From an uncultured Oxalobacter sp. (GTDB taxonomy: Bacteria > Pseudomonadota > Gammaproteobacteria > Burkholderiales > Burkholderiaceae_D), in assembly GCA_934270705.1 (NCBI GenBank), contig CAKQQG010000048.1, positions 1-11,581 on the forward strand: a stretch of 11,581 nucleotides of DNA. Direction: 5' to 3'. Below the pieces are notes generated by a model. That model saw nothing but the letters and a program-made list of their open reading frames with translations, made no database searches and was not told the origin of the DNA. Positions within the stretch are counted from its first letter, which is position 1. Every line of letters begins with the position of its first letter. Positions 5,808-11,581 of the stretch are shown here, in pieces. The translations under genes and the position numbers were made by a program.

Positions 5808-8261
5808 TCAATAATGCAGAAAATCCATTTCTCCCGTCGCTTCTGCCGTTACGCCGGTTTCCTTGTCGTAATATGATTCAGGAAGATACATGATTCCCGT
5901 TTCCGGTATGCATGCCACTGCATTTCCCAGTTTTTTCAATGCATCGGGATACAGGTTGACTGAATACCGTTGTGCCTTTTTCAACAATTCTCTCTGCACG
6001 GATAATGCCGCCGCATTTTCAGGTTGCCATGAACAAAGTTGTTCGATAATCCGGCGTCCTTCGCCATAGGGAACGAGAATGCCTTGCGTTTCGGCATCGA
6101 TCGCCGCAAAACAGTTCGCGGCTGTCGCAAATGACTGGCGAAGCATTCTTCCTTCCGTTCTTGCGATATTGCCCTGGTTGGCACCCAGCAAATCCAGAAG
6201 GTTTTCCTTTTTGTTTCGCGGTCTGCATGGATACGCCATCAGATGATCGCGTTGATAAAAATAATATTGAAAATAGCGTTCGATGATTTCCGGATCGGAA
6301 AGGTCCATCGTTTTTGCCTGTATCGGTTCACGATATTCATTCAATACTCTCAGAAAAACATTTCTGCCTTCACGTATGTCATCGAGCCGCGAGATGTTTT
6401 CCTGTCCTTCCACCACTTTCACGATATGGACGGTTCCCGCCGCTTTTTCCATATTGCGGTTGCAACGTCCCGCCGCCTGCAAGATGGAGTCCAGCCCTGC
6501 CGCCAGCCGGATGACGCTTCTGAAACTGATATCCACGCCGCATTCGACAAGCTGGGTCGATATGAGCAAAACCGGTTCATCCTGCGCAAGTTTTTGACGG
6601 ACAAGATTGAGAATTTCGGTACGATGGGCTGCGCACATGGATGTGCTGAGGTGAAAAACGTTTTCCGCTCCCTTGTCGAGACAGTATCGGTAAAGTGTTT
6701 TTGCCCAGTTTTTGGTATTGACGATGACCAGACAATTTTTCCTGTCCCGCTGTTCGCCGATCGCCAGATCGCCGATCTGTTCAAGATGCATCGGCGTGTC
6801 TGTATGGTCGATGAAGCTGACGCGCCGGAGTTCCTCGAACAGGCCTTGCAAGTCCGGCATCAGTTCGGCGTGGGACGCCAGCCGGAGCTGCCCTTTTTCG
6901 GGGCGCGGCACTTTTCCGAGCAAGGGCTGTGTCGCCGTGCACAGTACGGCTGTGCTGCCACATTGTTCGACCAGAAAATTGATGGCATTGCAGAAAAGAT
7001 AGACGCAACGTACCGGCAACGTCTGGATTTCATCGAAAACCAGAACGGCATTGGCCAGATTGTGCATGCGTCGTGCGGAACCTGTACCCGAACCGAACAG
7101 GGTTTCGAGAAACTGGACCATGGTGGTGAATACGACGGGGGTTTCCCAGTTGGATGAGAGAAGTTTGCCCTGCCATGTTTCCTTTTCCGGTTCGAGGTTG
7201 GAATGATGTTCGAGTACGACGGTGCCGGGTTCTTCGCCGTTTTCGAGCATATCGCGCACCACCCGCGCGTTCTGTTCGATAATCGAGGTATAGGGAATGA
7301 TGAAAAAGATGCGTTCCAGCTCGTGTTTTTTCGCATGGTGCAATGCAAAACGCAGGCTTGAAAGGGTTTTGCCGCCCCCTGTCGGTACGGTCAACGTGTA
7401 AATTCCTTGCGGCGAATCCGAGCGTTCAAGGCAGTTATCGGCGACTTTTTGTCTGATTTTCCGGATTTCCGTATCGTCCGGAAAATCCGACAATGCTTTT
7501 TCCAGACGGTCGATCAGTTTGTTCCAGTCCGGTTTTCCCAGCCTGTCGCGCAACTGTCTGTATTGTTCATTTTCAAAAGCGGCGCTGTCGATACGGTCGG
7601 CATCCAGCAGGCAGCTGAAAAAACAGCGCAAGAGCATGCCGAGTTTGAAACAGGCGGTATTGTGGTATTCCGCACTGACTGTCTTCGCATTTTCATGCCT
7701 GTTCATGAAATCCTTTTCTGTTGAAAGAATACTTTTGTATCTTTCGTACCATTCTTTCAATATGGCTTCATCCGACAGGCTGTCGAGTTTTTCCCTGACT
7801 GCCGCATCCATTGCCGAAACGACCTCGTTCAACGGCACTTGCTTTTTCAGGCGTTCGTCGAAACGGTTTTCACCATCCGGCGTCAGGCAATCGATCAGAC
7901 CGCTATGATGCGAACAGACCGACAGAAACATCATCTGTGCAAACGGTTTGTATTTTCCCAGCCTGTTCCAGAGATATTGCGCACCGGCTGTCGAATGATC
8001 GATTTTCCCCTTGCTGGAAACCGGATCGATGAATTCATCGCTGTCCTGATCGATCATCCCGTTTGCAGACAACAGATATTGCTGGAAAACACCGGTGTAT
8101 TTTCCCATATCGTGCGAACATCCCGCGATTTGCCCACTCAAAGGCAAACCGATTTTTTTTGCGAAAAATCCTGTGAGTCCGGCAACCGACAGCAAATGTT
8201 TTTCCAGCAGTTGTTTTTCGCCGTCGGTTTTACGAATATGTGCAAGGGCTTTGGTATTCAT
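5808..8261 (-). CDS. cas3: Cas3, HD nuclease-helicase of type I-C interference
   Basis: 817 residues. Cas3 is recruited by target-bound Cascade, nicks the displaced strand and degrades it while unwinding. The N-terminal HD nuclease shows H22, H50-D51 (CSHDMGK), H89 (KIDHSTAGA), H118-H119 (CSHHSG) and D220/D222. The SF2 helicase has Walker A PTGGGKT (293-299), motif II DEIQ (410-413), motif III TAT (442-444) and motif VI QAAGRCNRN (595-603). Both domains are in one chain, as usual. It is the first gene of the operon; the ATG at 8261 has AGGG 8 bases upstream and follows an AT-rich promoter region. Motif II reads DEIQ rather than DEVH or DEAH, a variation I regard as normal within Cas3 families. 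Confidence 0.97.
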   Translation of the reverse strand: MNTKALAHIRKTDGEKQLLEKHLLSVAGLTGFFAKKIGLPLSGQIAGCSHDMGKYTGVFQQYLLSANGMIDQDSDEFIDPVSSKGKIDHSTAGAQYLWNRLGKYKPFAQMMFLSVCSHHSGLIDCLTPDGENRFDERLKKQVPLNEVVSAMDAAVREKLDSLSDEAILKEWYERYKSILSTEKDFMNRHENAKTVSAEYHNTACFKLGMLLRCFFSCLLDADRIDSAAFENEQYRQLRDRLGKPDWNKLIDRLEKALSDFPDDTEIRKIRQKVADNCLERSDSPQGIYTLTVPTGGGKTLSSLRFALHHAKKHELERIFFIIPYTSIIEQNARVVRDMLENGEEPGTVVLEHHSNLEPEKETWQGKLLSSNWETPVVFTTMVQFLETLFGSGTGSARRMHNLANAVLVFDEIQTLPVRCVYLFCNAINFLVEQCGSTAVLCTATQPLLGKVPRPEKGQLRLASHAELMPDLQGLFEELRRVSFIDHTDTPMHLEQIGDLAIGEQRDRKNCLVIVNTKNWAKTLYRYCLDKGAENVFHLSTSMCAAHRTEILNLVRQKLAQDEPVLLISTQLVECGVDISFRSVIRLAAGLDSILQAAGRCNRNMEKAAGTVHIVKVVEGQENISRLDDIREGRNVFLRVLNEYREPIQAKTMDLSDPEIIERYFQYYFYQRDHLMAYPCRPRNKKENLLDLLGANQGNIARTEGRMLRQSFATAANCFAAIDAETQGILVPYGEGRRIIEQLCSWQPENAAALSVQRELLKKAQRYSVNLYPDALKKLGNAVACIPETGIMYLPESYYDKETGVTAEATGEMDFLHY

Positions 8262-8306
8262 TATGATTTCCCTGCCTGGATTTGTTTTTTCAGGTAATAC
8301 CCGGTT

Positions 8307-8335
8307 TTATCATTCTAAATGAATTTCAAATACAA
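8307..8335 (-). promoter_or_regulatory. Possible cas operon promoter
   Basis: On the minus strand TTGTAT (8335-8330) and TGATAA (8312-8307) are separated by 17 bases and lie 45-75 bases upstream of the cas3 ATG, in the most AT-rich part of the window. Both hexamers match the sigma-70 consensus only partly. It is the best candidate I found, not a certain one. Confidence 0.35.
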
Positions 8336-8354
8336 AATCAAACGGGTTTCATAT

Positions 8355-8379
8355 TCCGGCGATTTTATCGATAACCGGA
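8355..8379. promoter_or_regulatory. Dyad upstream of the cas promoter, possible operator
   Basis: TCCGG (8355-8359) and CCGGA (8375-8379) flank a perfect 10-bp palindrome TTATCGATAA (8365-8374). It sits about 20-45 bases upstream of the putative -35 of the cas operon, a plausible place for a regulator to bind. No regulator gene is visible in the window, so this is inference. Confidence 0.3.
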
Positions 8380-8408
8380 TTTATTGATTCGATATTTTAC
8401 GAATGGAT

Positions 8409-8438
8409 AAACGGCAGATTATCTGTCCGTTTTTTCTT
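8409..8438 (+). terminator. Terminator-like hairpin with T-run on the plus strand
   Basis: AAACGG-CAGA (8409-8418) pairs with TCTG-t-CCGTTT (8422-8432), one bulged T and a 3-base loop, and runs into TTTTTTCTTT (8430-8439) on the plus strand. This has the form of an intrinsic terminator for plus-strand transcription, but the only gene to its left is cas3 on the other strand. Read on the minus strand the following T-run is only three bases. Confidence 0.45.
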
Positions 8439-8451
8439 TAATACCACATAG

Positions 8452-8472
8452 ATGCGACAAGGTATGTCGCAT
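8452..8472. promoter_or_regulatory. Perfect 8-bp dyad, possible operator
   Basis: ATGCGACA (8452-8459), five bases, then TGTCGCAT (8465-8472): a 21-base perfect interrupted palindrome. No T-run follows on either strand, so it looks more like a regulator binding site than a terminator. It lies at the border between the AT-rich cas promoter region and the GC-rich stretch to the right. Confidence 0.4.
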
Positions 8473-8953
8473 GCGGTATCGGGAAGGCGTTTTTTTTCGA
8501 TGAGAACGGTTTTCCGGTATGCCTTACGGCGATGCCGTCGCGTCGCTGCGGCTGTTTTTCCGGTATTGGCCGGGGGGCCGGTGTCATGGATGATTTTTCG
8601 TTATGCGACTTCGGGGGCATGGCGCATGGGTTCCGGGGCGCGTGCGGTGTGCGGTCTGCCGGTGTCCGCTCCTGTTTCCGGCGCGATGTCGTTTCCGGTT
8701 TTCGTCTGCCGGTGCCGGGTTGTCGCGGGTGTGGAAAGTGCATGGAGCCGTTTGCGGGCTTGTCAATCCGGCCTGCGATTCTGTCGGGTGCCTGTGCCGC
8801 GATCCCTGACCGGTCGGGTTTTGCCGCCCTTTTCCGGTCTGCGGGTTCCGGTGGGGGCGTTTGTCCCGCGTTCGGGGATGTGCGGGGATATGCGGGAATA
8901 TCGGTCAATGGCGCGTTGCCGGGGATGGCGCACGGTGGTCATGCCGGCGGGAC
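8473..8953. other. GC-rich stretch without a recognisable gene
   Basis: About 480 bases with open reading in many frames on both strands at once, which in a GC-rich sequence says little. The candidates (for example 8532-8975 on plus with a CRGCGKC cysteine cluster, 8452-8970 on plus, 8438-8908 on minus) are low in complexity, rich in Gly, Arg, Pro and Cys, lack good ribosome sites, and resemble no family I know. It may be the remains of a decayed gene. The plus strand carries five copies of TTTCCGG here (8511, 8557, 8675, 8692, 8831), all in the same orientation. Confidence 0.5.
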
Positions 8954-9003
8954 AAAAAAAGGCCTCATGAAATGAATGACGATGAATATTCATTTCATGA
9001 GGC
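8954..9003 (-). terminator. Strong intrinsic terminator for minus-strand transcription
   Basis: GCCTCATGAAATGAAT (8962-8977) and ATTCATTTCATGAGGC (8988-9003) form a perfect 16-bp stem with a 10-base loop. On the minus strand the stem is followed, after one C, by seven T (complement of the A-run 8954-8960). The geometry is that of an intrinsic terminator. No protein gene ends in front of it on that strand: upstream on minus is only the antisense of ribB and its leader, and ftsH already has its own terminator. Confidence 0.8.
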
Positions 9004-9271
9004 TCAAGGAGCAAACTGCAGAATAAAAGAGGAAACGAGTTTGAATCATGTCATTCGTTTGACGATTCATGGTCATGATAGCGGTTTGCCTGTACCCGAA
9101 AAGGGTTTATTGCAATTTCTTACAATTTGGCGACGGGCGGTTTTTTCCGGTTTTATGTTTGCCTGCCGTTTTGCCGAACGGGCAAATTCCGTGCTGTTTC
9201 CGGCAAATCGGCAGCCGTTTTTCCGGCTTGTTTTCCTTACTGTTTCGCCCTGTGTTTGTCTGGCGTATTCA
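9004..9271. other. Intergenic region upstream of ribB
   Basis: 268 bases with no recognisable gene. The ribB frame stays open leftward through it, but the encoded residues do not resemble RibB. I looked for the conserved sequence blocks of an FMN riboswitch, often found before ribB, and did not see them. No convincing sigma-70 promoter was found on either strand. Three more plus-strand TTTCCGG copies lie here (9144, 9197, 9220). Confidence 0.5.
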
Positions 9272-9912
9272 ATGCTTGATGAAGGGATGTGCGGCGAGGT
9301 TTCGGCACGCCGGATGCCGGCAGCGGTTTCGGCGCTGGCTGCCGGTGGCGGGATGTCGCTGGTGGACGATGCCGACCGCGGGAATGAGAGCGATCCGGTA
9401 TTCGCCGCGTCTGAAATGACGGTGGGGCAGCTGGCGCTGATGATCCGTTTGTGCAGCGGGATCGTCTGTTTGTGTATGGAAGCGGATGCGGCACGGCGTC
9501 TGGCCTTGCTTCCGATGGTATCGCGCAATACGCGCCGTTTCGGTACGGCGTTTACGGTGTCTGTCGAGGCGGCGCGCGGGGTGACGACGGGGGTTTCCGC
9601 CGCCGACAGGCTCTCGACTGTCCGTGCCGCGATCGCCGATGGCGCGGCGCCGGATGATCTGGCACGGCCGGGGCATGTGTTTCCGCCGTGGCGCGGGAAA
9701 ACGGGGTGTTGTCCCGGGGCGGGCATACCGGGGGCAGTGTCGATCCGGTGAAGCTGGCGGGTTTGCCGCCGTTTGCAGTGTTGTGCGAATTGATGAATGC
9801 GGACGGGACGATGGCGCGCTTGCCGCAGGTCGAGGCGTTTTCGCGGGCGCATGGTTTTCCGGTGGTGTCGGTCGCCGATATCGTGGCGGTCCGCCGGCGG
9901 ATGCACGCATGA
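9272..9912 (+). pseudogene. ribB: ribB, 3,4-dihydroxy-2-butanone 4-phosphate synthase, frameshifted
   Basis: RibB converts ribulose 5-phosphate into formate and the four-carbon unit of riboflavin. Two frames together give about 213 residues, near the 217 of E. coli RibB, with matching blocks: [11 protein letters not shown], the [13 protein letters not shown] block, [34 protein letters not shown], then in the other frame [21 protein letters not shown] and NADGTMARLP. The break lies at about 9686-9687, where only two bases stand for one codon: a single-base deletion. Independently, the metal ligand Glu38 of E. coli is Gly, Gly41 is Ser, and the Glu after the metal-binding His (HTE) is Gly. The good match after the break points to recent damage. 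The start at 9272 is chosen by alignment; no clear ribosome site precedes it. A sequencing error could explain the deletion but not the substitutions. Confidence 0.85.
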
Positions 9913-9937
9913 AAAAACCGCTCCCTTGCGGGAGCGG
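9912..9937 (-). terminator. Intrinsic terminator of ftsH
   Basis: CCGCTCCC (9918-9925) and GGGAGCGG (9930-9937) form a perfect 8-bp GC-rich stem with loop TTGC. On the minus strand it is followed by six T (complement of 9912-9917). It lies about 30 bases beyond the ftsH stop and touches the stop codon of the convergent ribB. Confidence 0.9.
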
Positions 9938-9967
9938 TCGGGTCTGCCCGCGCGATGGCGGACGCGT

Positions 9968-11581
9968 TCAGGCGTTTTTGCCGGTCGGCGCGGTTCCGGT
10001 ATCCTTGCCGGTCGGGTTTTGGGTGTCGCTGCCGGTGGGGCTACCGGTGGGGCTGCCGGTGGGGCTGCCGGTGTCGCTGCCGGTGTCGCTGCCGCTTCCC
10101 TTGCCTGCGTTCCCGCCAGTTTTGTCAGCGGTTGCGCCGCCGGTTTGTGCGGCGTGTTTTGCCACCTTGTGCCAGTCGCGTCCCTGCGAGATGGCCAGCA
10201 CTTCGGCTTCGGTCAGGGTTTCCTGTTCAAGGAGCGCGGACGCGCCGGTCTGAAGGGCTTGATACCGTTCTTTCAGGATGCCGGTCGCCCGTTCGAATGC
10301 CTGTTGCAAGAGGCGACGGATTTCGCTGTCGATGACGCGGGCGGTTTCGTCGGAGTAGTTGCGGCTTTCCTGCTGGATTTCGCCGGCTTGCGCCAGAAAG
10401 ACGTTGCGCGTGGTTTCGTAGGCGATTTGTCCGAGTTTGTCGCTCATGCCGTAGCGGGTGACCATGCTGCGGGCGATTTCGGTGGCGCGCACGAGGTCGT
10501 CGGACGCGCCGGTGGTGACTTCGGAAAATTGCAGCGCTTCGGCCGCCCTGCCGCCGAGGAGTACCGCCATTTTGTTTTCCAGTTCCTGCTGTGTCATAAG
10601 GTAGCGGTCTTCGGTCGGGCGGTTGATGGTGTAGCCCAGCGAGCCGATGCCGCGCGGGATGATGGAGACCTTGTGGACGGTCTCGGAACCCGGCAATGCC
10701 AGCGAGACGAGCGCATGCCCCATTTCATGCCAGGCGACGATTTCGCGTTCCTTGGGGTTGATGAGGCGGTTTTTCTTTTCCAGCCCGGCGACCATGCGTT
10801 CGATGGCGCCGGTGAAGTCATCCAGCATGACGGCGTTGTGCTGGCGACGTGTGGCGAGGATGGCGGCTTCGTTGACGAGGTTGGCCAGATCCGCGCCGGA
10901 AAATCCGGGGGTGAGCGCGGCGATTTTTTCCACGTCGATGTCGTTGCCGAGGCGGATTTTTTTCAGGTGGACGCGCAATATCTGGACACGGCCGGTCTTG
11001 TCGGGACGATCGACGAGGATTTGCCGGTCGAAGCGCCCTGCCCGCAACAATGCCGGGTCGAGGATTTCAGGCCGGTTGGTCGCGCCCAGCAACACCAGTC
11101 CGGAGCGGGAGTCGAAGCCGTCGAGTTCGGCGAGGAGCTGGTTGAGCGTCTGTTCCTTTTCGTCGTGTCCGCCGATGCCATAGGCGCCGCGTGCCTTGCC
11201 CAGCGCGTCGATTTCGTCGATGAAGATGATGGCGGGCGCCTGTTTTCTGGCCTGTTCGAACAAATCGCGCACACGCGCCGCACCGACGCCGACGAACATT
11301 TCGACGAATTCGGAGCCGTTGATGGAGAAGAACGGGACGCCCGCTTCACCGGCGACGGCCTTGGCGAGCAGGGTTTTGCCGGTTCCCGGCGGCCCGACGA
11401 GCAATATGCCGTGGGGAATGCGTCCGCCCAGCCGTCCGTATTTTTCCGGATCGCGCAAAAAGCCGACGACTTCCTGCAATTCTTCTTTCGCTTCATCGAC
11501 ACCGGCGACGTCGTCGAAGGTGACCTTGATGTCTTTTTCGACATAGACTTTGGCGCGGCTTTTGCCGATGGAGAGAAAGCC
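9968..11581 (-). CDS. ftsH: FtsH, membrane AAA+ zinc protease (5' end beyond the window)
   Basis: 537 residues are visible; the N-terminal membrane segments lie outside the right edge. FtsH unfolds and degrades membrane and short-lived cytosolic proteins. In visible numbering: Walker A GPPGTGKT (63-70), pore motif FVG near 96-98, Walker B IIFIDEID (118-125), the second region of homology [20 protein letters not shown] (about 167-186), zinc site HEMGH (285-289) and the third ligand Asp in TGASDD (362). Residues such as [16 protein letters not shown] upstream of a TTG at 11479 match FtsH, so that codon is not the start. The zinc motif has Met where HEAGH is usual, and the tail is an unusual Gly-Ser-Asp/Pro-Thr repeat. 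Neither folP nor another usual ftsH neighbour follows, so it may be a second FtsH copy. Confidence 0.96.
   Translation of the reverse strand, partial: GFLSIGKSRAKVYVEKDIKVTFDDVAGVDEAKEELQEVVGFLRDPEKYGRLGGRIPHGILLVGPPGTGKTLLAKAVAGEAGVPFFSINGSEFVEMFVGVGAARVRDLFEQARKQAPAIIFIDEIDALGKARGAYGIGGHDEKEQTLNQLLAELDGFDSRSGLVLLGATNRPEILDPALLRAGRFDRQILVDRPDKTGRVQILRVHLKKIRLGNDIDVEKIAALTPGFSGADLANLVNEAAILATRRQHNAVMLDDFTGAIERMVAGLEKKNRLINPKEREIVAWHEMGHALVSLALPGSETVHKVSIIPRGIGSLGYTINRPTEDRYLMTQQELENKMAVLLGGRAAEALQFSEVTTGASDDLVRATEIARSMVTRYGMSDKLGQIAYETTRNVFLAQAGEIQQESRNYSDETARVIDSEIRRLLQQAFERATGILKERYQALQTGASALLEQETLTEAEVLAISQGRDWHKVAKHAAQTGGATADKTGGNAGKGSGSDTGSDTGSPTGSPTGSPTGSDTQNPTGKDTGTAPTGKNA
10022..10093. 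repeat. Six tandem 12-bp repeats in the ftsH tail
   Basis: Six consecutive units of GGTGTCGCTGCC or GGTGGGGCTGCC (one with a single change, TACC) on the plus strand. On the coding strand they give Gly-Ser-Asp-Thr or Gly-Ser-Pro-Thr repeats near the FtsH C-terminus. Since the unit is a multiple of three, copy-number change would lengthen or shorten the tail without a frameshift. Confidence 0.9.

Noticed and set aside
8438..8975. Open frames on both strands in the GC-rich stretch, including 8532-8975 (plus) with a CxxCxxC-like cysteine cluster
   Set aside because: Several frames are open at once, the products are of low complexity, no good ribosome site or family resemblance is visible; listed only as a region without a recognisable gene.
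9004..9271. FMN riboswitch upstream of ribB
   Set aside because: The conserved sequence blocks of the RFN element could not be found in this interval.
8262..9271. Anti-CRISPR gene, tracrRNA-like anti-repeat or transposon ends near the cas operon
   Set aside because: No recognisable small regulator gene, no anti-repeat longer than a few bases (only GTCGCA near 8466), and no terminal inverted repeats with target duplications were seen.
8861..9751. A single 296-codon plus-strand gene
   Set aside because: Only the part from 9272 matches RibB; the upstream residues match nothing, the frame runs through the 8962-9003 hairpin, and the 3' end is out of frame relative to RibB.
11477..11479. TTG at 11479 as the start of ftsH
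   Set aside because: The frame continues to the window edge with conserved FtsH residues ([16 protein letters not shown]), so the gene is simply cut by the window.

Overview
The window is dominated by a complete type I-C CRISPR-Cas locus read on the minus strand. From right to left it runs cas3 (8261-5808), cas5c (5798-5091), cas8c (5094-3040), cas7 (3043-2198), cas4 (2195-1569), cas1 (1572-553) and cas2 (549-259). A roughly 220-bp leader follows, then the first (leader-proximal) 32-bp CRISPR repeat at 7-38; the array continues off the left edge. Every gene junction is either a 4-nt ATGA overlap or a gap of at most 9 nt, so this is one translationally coupled operon. An extra protein is hidden in it: the 3' end of cas8c carries a strong internal Shine-Dalgarno and an in-frame ATG that would produce a 134-aa Cas11c small subunit. 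Catalytic and metal-binding motifs can be seen in Cas3, Cas5c, Cas4 and Cas1, and no Cas gene shows a frameshift, so the system looks intact for adaptation, crRNA processing and interference.

The genes cooperate as in other I-C systems. Cas1-Cas2, with the Cas4 nuclease, acquire spacers at the leader end. Cas5c cuts the pre-crRNA at the base of the repeat hairpin. Cas5c, Cas7, Cas8c and Cas11c form the Cascade surveillance complex. Cas3 (HD nuclease plus helicase) degrades the target. The leader is unusual: a perfect 12-bp inverted repeat sits 4 nt from the first repeat, and an 11-bp inverted repeat has arms 112 nt apart.

The 8262-9271 stretch between cas3 and the next recognisable gene has no convincing coding sequence. 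Its left part is AT-rich and carries the probable operon promoter and several dyads (8355-8379, 8409-8438, 8452-8472). Its right part is GC-rich and open in many frames without a recognisable product. It ends in a strong 16-bp-stem terminator for minus-strand transcription (8954-9003) that has no gene in front of it.

Next comes a plus-strand ribB (DHBP synthase) that looks like a pseudogene: it has a one-base deletion near 9686 and has lost the metal-binding Glu. The right end holds a convergent ftsH (AAA+ zinc protease) on the minus strand, cut by the window edge, with its own terminator at 9912-9937 and a C-terminal tail made of 12-bp repeats.

The moderately GC-rich sequence, the single-domain RibB of the E. 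coli type and the FtsH sequence suggest a proteobacterium, perhaps a betaproteobacterium of the Burkholderiales. This is a judgement from general resemblance, not a database match.
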